From a virus: a DNA stretch of 64,000 bases. The notes beneath the pieces are model-generated. The model ran no database searches. It was not told where the DNA came from and was given only the letters and a program-made list of their open reading frames with translations. A program made the translations under genes and the position numbers. The stretch lies in the IMG/VR virus record IMGVR_UViG_3300046804_004538, positions 1-64,000 of that record, one strand, 5' to 3'. Below are positions 51,346 through 59,018 of the stretch, one piece after another. The stretch's first letter is position 1. Every line of letters starts with the position of its first letter.

Positions 51346-52011
51346 TCAAGCATATTTATCAATATACTCAATCAATGGTTGCCGATAATCATGTATCTGT
51401 CGCTCAAACACCTGTGCAGGTCCTTCTTCGGTAGCAATCAATACCACAATGTCATCAATCCAAATACCAGTTCTTTCGGCAAACATCAGCGCATATGCTG
51501 TACACTGCATAAAGTAGTTTTGAATGTAGTCTTCATCTTTTTGTTTCGTGGAAGTCTTATAGTCAATGACTGACAATTTGCCATTCCATTCAGCAATTAA
51601 GTCTACACGGCCAGCAATACGATATTTGTCGGAATAAAGTGCTTGTTCTTGTGCATAAACTTGACCAACATTTTCATCAATTTTAGGTTTGATTTTGAAG
51701 AATAATTCTTTCAAGTCAGGCATCAATAACTGCATCTTGAATTCGTTTATTTCATTCTTCAGGTAGTCTTCACATATCTTGTGTACCTTTGTACCACGAT
51801 TTGATGCCTTGCGTGACACTTCATTTGCTCGTTCCTCACCAACTGCTTTACGCCATTCATATATGCCTTGCTTATTGTAATGAGAAAGCACCGTAGTGAT
51901 AGACTTATACTTGTTGCCTTCTGGCGTAGTATACAGTCTACCACTATCGGTGGTTTCCGCTGTTAAGTCAAATTGTAACTGTGGTAAACTTACATGTTCA
52001 AATATTCGCAT
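51346..52011 (-). CDS. PD-(D/E)XK superfamily exonuclease (RecB/Cas4-like nuclease, 221 aa)
   Basis: 221 residues with the order of a RecB-type nuclease: SITTVLSHYNKQGIYEWRKA, RGTKVHKICEDYLKNEI (GTxVH motif), QALYSDKYRIAGRVDLIAEW with the active-site Asp of GRVDLI, KLSVIDYKTSTKQKDEDYI (D-Y-K) and QCTAYALMFAERTGI (QxxxY). This is the PDDEXK_1/Cas4-exonuclease pattern seen in many T4-like marine phages, likely for DNA processing or host DNA degradation. The start overlaps the stop of 52011-52190 as TAATG. Confidence 0.85.
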   Translation of the reverse strand: MRIFEHVSLPQLQFDLTAETTDSGRLYTTPEGNKYKSITTVLSHYNKQGIYEWRKAVGEERANEVSRKASNRGTKVHKICEDYLKNEINEFKMQLLMPDLKELFFKIKPKIDENVGQVYAQEQALYSDKYRIAGRVDLIAEWNGKLSVIDYKTSTKQKDEDYIQNYFMQCTAYALMFAERTGIWIDDIVVLIATEEGPAQVFERQIHDYRQPLIEYIDKYA

Positions 52012-52190
52012 TATGTAAAGTAGTGATTTCGGCTGTGGTGTGGATAACTTTGTCTTGGATACTTCTTTTCTATCTTTGCAGGATCTTCTTTTTCTATTTG
52101 TGTTATTTCTGTGGTCATTTCTCTTTCAATCTCTTTTGTGATGTAGTCATTCAGTAGTGCTACTTTTTTCTGCAAAGATTTTTTAGCCAT
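52011..52190 (-). CDS. Small charged protein (59 aa)
   Basis: 59 residues: MAKKSLQKKVALLNDYITKE, IEREMTTEITQIEKEDPAKI, EKKYPRQSYPHHSRNHYFT. A strong SD (AAGGAG five bases upstream) and the TAATG overlap with the nuclease gene support translation. Mostly helical and highly charged; no known family. It may be a partner of the nuclease because of coupling (inference). Confidence 0.6.
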   Translation of the reverse strand: MAKKSLQKKVALLNDYITKEIEREMTTEITQIEKEDPAKIEKKYPRQSYPHHSRNHYFT

Positions 52191-52224
52191 ATATGCTCCT
52201 TGTGCTAAGGTTCACATAATGTAA

Positions 52225-52530
52225 TTACTGCCCAAACTTTCCTAAATGTTTATCTACAATTCTTTGTGTTTGTGATTCTTTGACACCTTTTTTACCGTGT
52301 TTATTGGCAACTGAAGATTGTTTGTGACTTTCTGATACTTTAGACAGAACTTCTTTGAAACCGTCTGGTACTTTACCAGTGATTGATACGCCACTGACAA
52401 TTGACATGGCGCCAAGATGAACTTGTTGAATGTGTGGATTTTCTTTGAGAAAATCTTCTTTAGCAGAGATGCTCAGAAGTTTCTCAAATGTATCACCTGT
52501 TTCTGTATTATAAAAATCGTATGTTGGCAT
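52225..52530 (-). CDS. FmdB-like small phage protein (101 aa)
   Basis: From the ATG at 52530: MPTYDFYNTETGDTFEKLLS, then SAKEDFLKENPHIQQVHLGA and MSIVSGVSITGKVPDGFKEV. The opening MPTYxFxNxxTxExF... and FLKxNPxI are characteristic of a small FmdB-like family common in T4-like marine phages, but the usual CxxC pairs are absent. A longer frame (to 52578) lies inside the neighbouring gene and is unlikely. The C-terminus is Lys/Gln-rich. The function is unknown. Confidence 0.65.
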   Translation of the reverse strand: MPTYDFYNTETGDTFEKLLSISAKEDFLKENPHIQQVHLGAMSIVSGVSITGKVPDGFKEVLSKVSESHKQSSVANKHGKKGVKESQTQRIVDKHLGKFGQ

Positions 52531-52535
52531 TAATC

Positions 52536-53078
52536 TTATATAGTCAAATACCATTCTGGCGCCGGTCGTTTTGTCCACCGTGCAAAATGGGTTTTTTTCT
52601 CATTGTAATATTTATGATATGATGCTAACGAATCATTCACTATCTTACAGTCATCAGGCATAGCTGGTGTTGGTTCAGTAAACACACCTTCACTTATGTT
52701 GTTCGGTAGTGCAATTATTGTACTCACTAGTCGTGTTTCAACCGAATGTGTTTTACCATAGCGATGAGTGTATTCTTTACACAGTGCATACCACATTTGA
52801 TACAACCATGTGTAGTTGCTGTCATTCTGTCGTGCCCAAATATTTGATGGATGACTAATGTGTGATGCTTTCATCAAAACATCTTCACGTTTATCGGGCA
52901 AAAGCCAACGTTTGATTTTGCGATTGTTCGCAGTCAAATCGTAATACTCTTTACCATCAAGAATACGATGCGCCGTTGACATGAGTTGTGCATACTCAAT
53001 AATCATTTTCACCACGTGTTTATCACAGTGGTATTCGGCGCATTTCCGTGGATCAGGATGAAGATAAAAGATATTCAT
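52536..53078 (-). CDS. Conserved phage protein with HCDKH motif (180 aa)
   Basis: 180 residues starting MNIFYLHPDPRKCAEYHCDK, then HVVKMIIEYAQLMSTAHRIL, HISHPSNIWARQNDSNYTWL, LPNNISEGVFTEPTPAMPDD and YYNEKKTHFARWTKRPAPEW. I recognise the family as widespread in phages of marine bacteria. The conserved His/Cys/Asp/Lys cluster near the N-terminus could be an active site, but no function is assigned. It overlaps the lipoprotein gene by one base. Confidence 0.75.
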   Translation of the reverse strand: MNIFYLHPDPRKCAEYHCDKHVVKMIIEYAQLMSTAHRILDGKEYYDLTANNRKIKRWLLPDKREDVLMKASHISHPSNIWARQNDSNYTWLYQMWYALCKEYTHRYGKTHSVETRLVSTIIALPNNISEGVFTEPTPAMPDDCKIVNDSLASYHKYYNEKKTHFARWTKRPAPEWYLTI

Positions 53079-53353
53079 CAGAAGCAGAGAAAGCGGCAGT
53101 TTGTATTCACAGTTTGTGGTGAAGATTTACTTTGTATCTGAACTTGATGCAACTCTTTGAGATGTTGCATTTTGAGTTCTTGCTCACGACGATCATTTTC
53201 ACGCTGTATTGCTTCGATTTTTGCAATCTGCGTTTTGATTAAATCTTCATTATTTAATCCCTGTGGATTGTGTACAGGATCTTTAGTAATTGTGTTACAC
53301 GCCGTTAATAGCAACAGCGGCACAAGAAAAATCAACTTACTTTTCGTTTTCAT
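53078..53353 (-). CDS. Lipoprotein with coiled coil, spanin candidate (91 aa)
   Basis: 91 residues. The signal peptide MKTKSKLIFLVPLLLLTAC has a clear lipobox (LLTAC, Cys19). After it comes a Glu/Gln-rich helix (LIKTQIAKIEAIQRENDRRE, QELKMQHLKELHQVQIQ) likely to form a coiled coil. Small lipoproteins next to a membrane protein gene can be outer-membrane spanin subunits; the overlap with 53337-53579 is consistent with this, but the partner's topology is not the classical one. The call is structural, the role speculative. Confidence 0.6.
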   Translation of the reverse strand: MKTKSKLIFLVPLLLLTACNTITKDPVHNPQGLNNEDLIKTQIAKIEAIQRENDRREQELKMQHLKELHQVQIQSKSSPQTVNTNCRFLCF

Positions 53354-53579
53354 CTTTGTCCTCCGGTGTCATTTTACCCATAATATAAACCAAACCAATA
53401 AACTGAACAGCGCCAGATGCACCAGCCATAGCCAAAAGAGCCATGAACACGGCAATTATGTAATACTTTTGGCGTTCAGTGAACAGATTGCCATAAAAAT
53501 TTGCTGTAGTAATTGCTTGAATGGCTTGATTTTCAAGTTGTAAATACTTGTCAACAAGCCATGCTTTGAACTTTGACAT
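53337..53579 (-). CDS. Small membrane protein (80 aa)
   Basis: From the ATG at 53579 (SD GAGG five bases upstream) it reads MSKFKAWLVDKYLQLENQAI, then a segment FYGNLFTERQKYYIIAVFMA LLAMAGASGAVQFIGLVYI in one block with one long or two short transmembrane helices, and a charged tail KMTPEDKDENEK. Small size and membrane segments resemble a holin or an inner-membrane lysis partner, but similar proteins occur in marine phages without assigned role. A longer frame to 53669 has no RBS. Confidence 0.6.
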   Translation of the reverse strand: MSKFKAWLVDKYLQLENQAIQAITTANFYGNLFTERQKYYIIAVFMALLAMAGASGAVQFIGLVYIMGKMTPEDKDENEK

Positions 53580-53680
53580 TTTCACCTCATAAAAGAAGGG
53601 GCACGTGGATGTCTCCCGACATTCATTGTTGTTTAATGACAAGCCTATTGCACCGCTGACGGCTGCCACCCCGAAACTGA

Positions 53681-54115
53681 TTATTCGGTGATTTCGGTTA
53701 CTTCATCCTCAATCACAGGTGCAACGACCTTTGCAGGTTTTGTTGCTTTAGCCTTAGCAGGTTTTGCATTCAAAGATGCCAGTGTTTTCACAGGCTTATT
53801 TGCAAATTTGCTGACGGAAGGCTTTAGTGTATTTTGACCAGGTACAAACGACTCGGCGCCAACAGACTTTAGATAGTCTTTGATAACTTGAGGATTTGTA
53901 ATCTGATAGCCTGTTACATTACGACCATCTTTGATGACTTTTACGACACCATTGGTATTGGTCTTGATATGCCAAATGTATGTTGACAAGCGGTAAGTAT
54001 AGATATCATTACCAAGTTTAGATTCAATCTCATCTTTGGTAACAACATCACCTTCTTGCAACAATGTCAACAGTTTGACAAAAGGTGGCAAAGCGCCAGA
54101 TTTGGTACGAGCCAT
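53681..54115 (-). CDS. Putative winged-helix DNA-binding protein with Lys/Ala/Pro-rich tail (144 aa)
   Basis: 144 residues. About residues 10-75 have a winged-helix-like layout: FVKLLTLLQEGDVVTKDEIE, SKLGNDIYTYRLSTYIWHIK, VVKVIKDGRNVTGYQITNP (helices followed by a wing hairpin). The C-terminal part (KPVKTLASLNAKPAKAKATK, PAKVVAPVIEDEVTEITE) is histone-tail-like. A DNA-binding or transcription role is inferred from the pattern only. SD AGGAG precedes the ATG. Confidence 0.6.
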   Translation of the reverse strand: MARTKSGALPPFVKLLTLLQEGDVVTKDEIESKLGNDIYTYRLSTYIWHIKTNTNGVVKVIKDGRNVTGYQITNPQVIKDYLKSVGAESFVPGQNTLKPSVSKFANKPVKTLASLNAKPAKAKATKPAKVVAPVIEDEVTEITE

Positions 54116-54179
54116 AATAAAAACTCCTATTCAACGAATGAAACTATATGATAACATGATACTGTAACTTTGGCGACCA

Positions 54180-54572
54180 TTACAGCACCTCATTTTTCCG
54201 ACCAAGTCCTGCCGGATTGATACCAGGAGTAACATAAACATAATTACCCTTGTGCATCGGAGCCGTACAGGATGCAACATCAGCCACAATCTCACGGTCG
54301 GAAGCAGTGAGTTTGTGAAAATCTTTCATAATACCAGTCTTCGTTAAAGCACCAAGGTGAGTGTCTGGAAGACTCGGAGCATGTGATACCTCACGCTTTA
54401 CACGATATGGCATCAGTGGCTTGTCTTTTACTTTCTTCGGTGCAGCAGCAGGAAACCGACCACCAGACGGCAGCGGAATCTTGTTGATTGACGAAATGAA
54501 GTCTTGCTGTTCTTGCAATTGCTTCTTCGTCAACTTCTTTTTCTTGGAACTGGAATATATACGAATCATCAT
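54180..54572 (-). CDS. Hypothetical protein, possibly leaderless (130 aa)
   Basis: 130 residues starting MMIRIYSSSKKKKLTKKQLQ. The N-terminal third is very basic, then a Pro-rich segment (KIPLPSGGRFPAAAPKKVKD) and a C-terminal part with SDREIVADVASCTAPMHKGN, YVYVTPGINPAGLGRKNEVL. No family is recognised. A perfect sigma-70 promoter (54582-54610) ends nine bases before the ATG and there is no SD, so the mRNA would begin about three bases upstream of the start. Confidence 0.6.
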   Translation of the reverse strand: MMIRIYSSSKKKKLTKKQLQEQQDFISSINKIPLPSGGRFPAAAPKKVKDKPLMPYRVKREVSHAPSLPDTHLGALTKTGIMKDFHKLTASDREIVADVASCTAPMHKGNYVYVTPGINPAGLGRKNEVL

Positions 54573-54581
54573 AACAATACC

Positions 54582-54610
54582 ATTATATCAAGGGTTGAGC
54601 CACTTGTCAA
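54582..54610 (-). promoter_or_regulatory. Consensus sigma-70 promoter, start codon 9 bases after the -10
   Basis: TTGACA, 17 bases, TATAAT on the minus strand, an exact match at both boxes. The sequence after the -10 is GGTATTGTT then ATG. The -35 overlaps the stop codon region of the SWIM gene. Confidence 0.85.
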
Positions 54611-54963
54611 GAGGTAATCTTTTCTTTTACCTTAGTGATATGCTTACATTTGTTGTGATATTTGAAACCAATACAAGAGCAAGAAAAATGCTCATTTGAT
54701 AATGTTACCAAATACTCACCTTTTGAGCCGGCAACTTTGAACTTACGAATATTTGTTGTTGAACCTTTAAGTATTTTCAGATTAACAACATTTGCTAGAT
54801 TGATAACAGATATTGGAAATTCTTTGTTACCAGTTTGCAAACAGAATTCGTTAGCATTTAGAAAACGATAGGGCTTGATAACGACACCAGTAAATGTTGT
54901 CGTTTTAGTAATATAGCGACAGTCTACGGTGACCGTAGAACCAACAGAAGGCAGATTTTTCAT
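54607..54963 (-). CDS. SWIM zinc-finger protein (118 aa)
   Basis: 118 residues. The N-terminal ~60 residues look like a small beta domain (GSTVTVDCRYITKTTTFTGV, VVIKPYRFLNANEFCL). The C-terminal part carries a SWIM motif CxC-x8-CxH (HFSCSCIGFKYHNKCKHI), a zinc finger that binds DNA or protein. It is preceded by a consensus promoter (54973-55001) nine bases from the ATG, without SD. Probably an early or middle regulatory protein (inference). Confidence 0.7.
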   Translation of the reverse strand: MKNLPSVGSTVTVDCRYITKTTTFTGVVIKPYRFLNANEFCLQTGNKEFPISVINLANVVNLKILKGSTTNIRKFKVAGSKGEYLVTLSNEHFSCSCIGFKYHNKCKHITKVKEKITS

Positions 54964-54972
54964 AGTATATAC

Positions 54973-55001
54973 ATTATACTATGAGCGGCTATCTTTGTCA
55001 A
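54973..55001 (-). promoter_or_regulatory. Consensus sigma-70 promoter, start codon 9 bases after the -10
   Basis: TTGACA, 17 bases, TATAAT on the minus strand, exact at both boxes, then GTATATACT and ATG. The spacing to the start codon is the same as for the promoter at 54582-54610, and there is no room for an SD. Confidence 0.85.
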
Positions 55002-55022
55002 GCGTGTTGTATTTTTACAACA

Positions 55023-55265
55023 CTAATTTGTTGCTTTTTCTGTAATAATGGCAATTGAGTTTTGACGATCAATTGAAAGATAACCGTTACAGACAATATT
55101 CCAATCTTCTGACTGTTCTTCTTTTTCACTTTGAACTGGAACGGTTATGTTCAGATGTTTGAACAAGTATTCTTTGTCACCCTCAAATACACGCCATACA
55201 TGATCTGCGGTGCCACGACCTGGCTGACCTCTGCTTTTATTGAAACGAATTCGGTATTTGTTCAT
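55023..55265 (-). CDS. Conserved small protein (80 aa)
   Basis: 80 residues: MNKYRIRFNKSRGQPGRGTA, DHVWRVFEGDKEYLFKHLNI, VPVQSEKEEQSEDWNIVCNG, YLSIDRQNSIAIITEKATN. The beginning resembles a small conserved protein of T4-like cyanophages. It is a compact alpha/beta sequence without catalytic motif. Its start overlaps the stop of the oxygenase-like gene by four bases, so the two are co-expressed. Confidence 0.65.
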   Translation of the reverse strand: MNKYRIRFNKSRGQPGRGTADHVWRVFEGDKEYLFKHLNITVPVQSEKEEQSEDWNIVCNGYLSIDRQNSIAIITEKATN

Positions 55266-55897
55266 ATGATGTCATCTGCCGGTTTCATTGCAAAGTTTGT
55301 CTGTGCTTGTACTACGGTCAAATTAAAGTGAACAAACTTTATTGGTTGATTTGATGCGTGTCGGGTAAATGAGTGAGCCAACCAAGAATTTGTAAGAATC
55401 AAAAGACCAGGCTTGGGTTCAAAGTTAATCATCTGACTAGCAATCGTAGCGATAGATGAATCTTTTTCGTAAAGGTCAAGTTGAACTTTACCGGGTCGTG
55501 GGTCGTGAAATACAACTCTTGAAGATTTGTCTGGAACTTTGAGAAAATAAAAACCAACAATTTGGGAACCATATCCATGTACATGTTGTTCCATCAATGA
55601 ATGCTTATAGTGTTCTTGTGTCCACATTTCATTAAACATCACATCAAGGTTTTGCATATTGTAACCTTGGCTGTCTAATATATTCCAAGATGTTTGACCG
55701 ACAAACTGTACGAAGTCCTGAATCCTTGGGTCTTCGTAATAATTACCTGTCATCATCACAGGGTAAATGTCATCAACTTTTTTTTCTTTGTGTACTTTTG
55801 ACAGTTCTTCTTCAGAAACTTGTATCACCGATTTCAGAAACTCTGGATGTTCGGCATAATAAATTGGACAAGCAAAATGATAAGCAGTGTTAAGCAT
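55262..55897 (-). CDS. 2OG-Fe(II) oxygenase-like protein (211 aa)
   Basis: 211 residues. The C-terminal half follows the pattern of the 2OG-FeII_Oxy_5 family of marine phages: EQHVHGYGSQIVGFYFLKVP, SSRVVFHDPRPGKVQL, NFEPKPGLLILTNSWLAHSF, TRHASNQPIKFVHFNLTV. Candidate iron ligands are the His of HVHGYG and the His of WLAHSF; the arginine in TRH or a nearby residue could hold 2-oxoglutarate. The substrate is unknown. The promoter at 55903-55931 places transcription start at or next to the ATG, and no SD is visible. Confidence 0.7.
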   Translation of the reverse strand: MLNTAYHFACPIYYAEHPEFLKSVIQVSEEELSKVHKEKKVDDIYPVMMTGNYYEDPRIQDFVQFVGQTSWNILDSQGYNMQNLDVMFNEMWTQEHYKHSLMEQHVHGYGSQIVGFYFLKVPDKSSRVVFHDPRPGKVQLDLYEKDSSIATIASQMINFEPKPGLLILTNSWLAHSFTRHASNQPIKFVHFNLTVVQAQTNFAMKPADDII

Positions 55898-55902
55898 AAT
55901 GT

Positions 55903-55931
55903 ATTGTATCTCTCTTTGATTGAAAAGTCAA
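55903..55931 (-). promoter_or_regulatory. Sigma-70-type promoter, start codon 5 bases after the -10
   Basis: TTGACT, 17 bases, TACAAT on the minus strand (one mismatch in each box), then ACATT and ATG. Usual start-site spacing would put the first transcribed base at the A of the ATG. Confidence 0.65.
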
Positions 55932-55940
55932 CTAACTATT

Positions 55941-56357
55941 TTATGGCAAAGGTATTTCTTTCCAAGAATTCGTTGGACCATCCCAATAATATTCTTTACC
56001 ACTAACAGGTTTAGGTATTGGTGGTACAAATTGGCATGTTTCTTCGTCAAAAGTCCATGCTGAAAAATTTTCTCTGTTTGGTTTGGCGTACCAATCTTCT
56101 TTTGCTGTATTTTGTCTTTCCAATTTTTCTTCTGGAGTCATTTCTCTTATTTGCCAAACATCAGTCCAAACACCATCAACGAACTCATATGTAGGTTCAT
56201 CGCTTTCCAAGACTTCATAAAGTTTCAAAGATGGTGAACTCACCCGAACAAAGGGGTGCCAATTTTCTGGAATTCTACCAAAAGCCTGAAGCAGATTATC
56301 TTCTAAAGCTGGATGATTTACAGTATTTCCATTTTCAACTTGAATATAAAGTTTCAT
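55941..56357 (-). CDS. Conserved fibre-locus protein, tail-fibre-assembly-like (138 aa)
   Basis: 138 residues starting MKLYIQVENGNTVNHPALED, NLLQAFGRIPENWHPFVRVS, then LYEVLESDEPTYEFVDGVWT, DVWQIREMTPEEKLERQNTA. I recall this family beside tail fibre genes in marine myoviruses. The DVW-IREMT-EEK segment is the same kind of helix found in tail fibre assembly chaperones. The C-terminus is Pro/Trp-rich. It follows the glycine-rich fibre genes, which are likely clients (inference). Confidence 0.7.
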   Translation of the reverse strand: MKLYIQVENGNTVNHPALEDNLLQAFGRIPENWHPFVRVSSPSLKLYEVLESDEPTYEFVDGVWTDVWQIREMTPEEKLERQNTAKEDWYAKPNRENFSAWTFDEETCQFVPPIPKPVSGKEYYWDGPTNSWKEIPLP

Positions 56358-56377
56358 TTTTTACCCGTTTTAAAAAA

Positions 56378-58135
56378 TTAAGACATTCCTACATTTGTAT
56401 TTGGAAACAATCTAGCACATCCTGGCCAAATAATTCTGACTACACCAGATCCTCCACTTGATTGGCGTCTGTTTGAGCCACTGCCAAATTGTGCAGTTGT
56501 GCCTCTACAATATATACCTTGACTGGTGCCACCACCGGAACCACCTTGACCGGCTGCACCATTAGTACCCCCTGCACCACTGGTTCCTTGTCCAAAAATG
56601 CCAACACCACCGCCAGTTCCAGCATAAGCAGTAGGACCAGGAGTTTGGCGACTACCACTACCTCCTCCTCCACCACCACCAGAACCGTTAGCGCCGGCTG
56701 GTATACATCCAGGACTTGTAGTATTACAACCACCATTTCCACCATTTCCAGAATATCCACCAGCGCCACCACCAGAACCAGCGAAACATGTACCTGTACC
56801 TACACCAGAACCAGTTGTGCCATTACCTCCATTACCACCGCCATCTCCAGTGTATGTGCCGCCAGAAGCAGAGCAACTGATAGATGGAACATATGTATTT
56901 CCTCCGCCACCTTTTACAAAAGTTGGTGAAGAAAAATAAGAATCTTTTCCTAGTATAACTGGTCCTCCAGTCGGACTACAACAAGCACGCCCACCAGCGC
57001 CAACAACAACTGTTATGGAATTTCCTGGTGTAACAGCAACATTGTTTTTATAGCCTAGTCCTCCACCACCTCCACCAGACTTCTGATATCCTCCACCAGA
57101 GGGTCCAGTAAACCCTGCACCTCCTCCACCAATAGCAAGAATAGAAACGCTTGTTACATTTGCAGGAACAACCCAAGTATAAGTTCCCGCATTTAGATAT
57201 TGCTGTTCACCAAAAGTAGCAAAAGAAAATCCAACATTACTATTTGGAAAAGTTCTAGTATCTCCTGGCCAAACGAGTCTTATTGCGCCATTAGCTCCAG
57301 GATATCCAGGAACACCGTAACCTCCTCCACCAACACCACCTCCATATAATCCTGCTGCTTTACCTCTACCACTGCAAACTGTGAATACTCCATTTGCTCC
57401 ACTTGAGCCGCCAGCACCAGGTTGTCCGTCATTTCCAGAAGTTGCTCCTAACGCACCACCGGCGCCACTAGTTCCTTGACCAAAAAGATTCACACCACCG
57501 CCGGATCCGCCGTGTGCATTGTATGCTTGAGTTCCACCACCGCCGCCCGCACCACCACCGGCACCAGCAGAACCAGCAGTACATCCTCCTGCTCCATTTC
57601 CTCCATTACCGGCATAACCACCAGCACCACCGCCACCGCCTGCCCGCATGGAGAAAATAGATGGACCAACAGTTCCATTAACTCCATTTCCTCCATTACC
57701 ACCACCATCGCCGGTGTATGTGCCTCCAGCACCACCAAGAGGTGTGTTTCCGGAAACCCCTCCCCCACCTCTCACTACAGTAGGAGCACAAAAATATGTG
57801 TTACCCCCGGTTCCAGTATTTGCAGCGCCGCCAGCACCGACAACTATCGTGTATGACACTCCAGTTGTGACAGGAATATTGTTCTTATATCCTAGTCCTC
57901 CTCCACCTCCGCTGCCGCCATAGCGGGATGGAAAACATGGTGTCAGACTATCACCACCACCTCCTCCACCACCTACTGCTACGACAGAAATACTTGATAC
58001 TCCAGGTGGCGCCACCCAACTGTATGTTCCAGGTACAGTGTATCCAGCACCACCAATGGCTGTAAGTACAGGTACGCCCCTGAAGAGTCTGTATGATAAA
58101 ATTGATGCGGAACCCAATGACGCTAATATTGGCAT
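56378..58135 (-). CDS. Glycine-rich tail fibre tip / receptor-binding protein (585 aa)
   Basis: 585 residues with two homologous halves. Each opens with a W-(A/V)P-(G/N)V(S/T)S(I/V)S(V/I)-A(V/I)GGGG segment (about residues 39 and 320) and ends IRLVWPGDTRTFPNSNVGFS / VRIIWPGCARLFPNTNVGMS. Gly-rich loops carry many short aromatic or charged insertions. It is paralogous to 10558-12522 but has its own end motif (FPN-NVG), suggesting an independent lineage. A receptor-binding role is inferred from family and location. Confidence 0.8.
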   Translation of the reverse strand: MPILASLGSASILSYRLFRGVPVLTAIGGAGYTVPGTYSWVAPPGVSSISVVAVGGGGGGGDSLTPCFPSRYGGSGGGGGLGYKNNIPVTTGVSYTIVVGAGGAANTGTGGNTYFCAPTVVRGGGGVSGNTPLGGAGGTYTGDGGGNGGNGVNGTVGPSIFSMRAGGGGGAGGYAGNGGNGAGGCTAGSAGAGGGAGGGGGTQAYNAHGGSGGGVNLFGQGTSGAGGALGATSGNDGQPGAGGSSGANGVFTVCSGRGKAAGLYGGGVGGGGYGVPGYPGANGAIRLVWPGDTRTFPNSNVGFSFATFGEQQYLNAGTYTWVVPANVTSVSILAIGGGGAGFTGPSGGGYQKSGGGGGGLGYKNNVAVTPGNSITVVVGAGGRACCSPTGGPVILGKDSYFSSPTFVKGGGGNTYVPSISCSASGGTYTGDGGGNGGNGTTGSGVGTGTCFAGSGGGAGGYSGNGGNGGCNTTSPGCIPAGANGSGGGGGGGSGSRQTPGPTAYAGTGGGVGIFGQGTSGAGGTNGAAGQGGSGGGTSQGIYCRGTTAQFGSGSNRRQSSGGSGVVRIIWPGCARLFPNTNVGMS

Positions 58136-58160
58136 TTTTTTCTTCCTAATCTTATATTAT

Positions 58161-59012
58161 TTAAGTCCAAGCATAATATGCAATTGCTCCAGAAGCTCCA
58201 GCTCCACCCGATGTGCTATCACTGCTGGTTGATCCAGCACCACCTCCGCCAGCACCTATTAGCCATGCTTTTATAAAATTTGTTTGTGCCGGAATCGCAT
58301 AAGAAGTTCCGGTGGTTACAATCACATTTGTAGTATTGTTAAATTGCAATATGAGCGCACCGTCACCTCCATTGCCACCTGTCATGTTTACTGCGGTATA
58401 ACCTGAAGCACCTCCACCGCCACCACCTAAATTTCCATTTCCACCGTTACCGCCAAAATATCCAGCGCCGCCGCCACCGGAACCAACTCCCGTGCCAGGC
58501 AATCCATTTTTAGCATTTGATGGTACACTACTATTATCGGCTCCAGCGCCTCCAGTTCCTAACACGAATCCGGTGCCGGATAATGCAGCAGACAATCCTT
58601 GAAAATCAATTGCATTTGCGCCATTACTACCAAAAGATGCTCCACTAGGATTTACCACAGAGTTACTACCATTTATACCACCACCCCCACCACCGCCGGC
58701 ATCACCCGATCTTCCAAGTCCTGCACCACCTGTAGCGTTTGCCATACCTCCAGTGGCGGTTCCACCGGTGGAAGCTACTCCGGTATTGTAAAAACCTCCA
58801 CCGCCTCCACCGGCAGTAAGGCTTACTCCAGAATAAGAAAGTGTGCTATTGCCACCGTTAGAACCATTATTTGTGTTGACACCTCCACCACCACCCGTTC
58901 CCAAAGAATATGTGATTGATCCAGTATATTTTCCTGTTGGACCACCGCTCACTGCAATAAATTGTCCAAATCCTCTTGCTGAACCAGAAGCAAATGATGA
59001 AATCAGAGGCAC
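58161..59012 (-). CDS. Glycine-rich fibre protein with reversed module order (283 aa)
   Basis: 283 residues starting MPLISSFASGSARGFGQFIA. The Gly-rich region comes first (GGGGGVNTNNGSNGGNSTLS, AGGGGGGFYNTG, GGGGGGINGSN). The hydrophobic IPAQTNFIKAWLIGAGGGGA segment, which opens the halves of the other glycine-rich proteins, is near the C-terminus (about residue 245). It ends GASGAIAYYAWT. It is probably another fibre tip subunit. It is packed 7 bases before the next fibre gene. Confidence 0.7.
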   Translation of the reverse strand: MPLISSFASGSARGFGQFIAVSGGPTGKYTGSITYSLGTGGGGGVNTNNGSNGGNSTLSYSGVSLTAGGGGGGFYNTGVASTGGTATGGMANATGGAGLGRSGDAGGGGGGGINGSNSVVNPSGASFGSNGANAIDFQGLSAALSGTGFVLGTGGAGADNSSVPSNAKNGLPGTGVGSGGGGAGYFGGNGGNGNLGGGGGGASGYTAVNMTGGNGGDGALILQFNNTTNVIVTTGTSYAIPAQTNFIKAWLIGAGGGGAGSTSSDSTSGGAGASGAIAYYAWT

Positions 59013-59018
59013 AAGATT

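Noticed and set aside
53157-53543. Plus-strand ORF of 128 residues
   Set aside because: It is antisense to the lipoprotein and membrane-protein genes, Cys/Ser-rich without coding pattern, and lacks an RBS.
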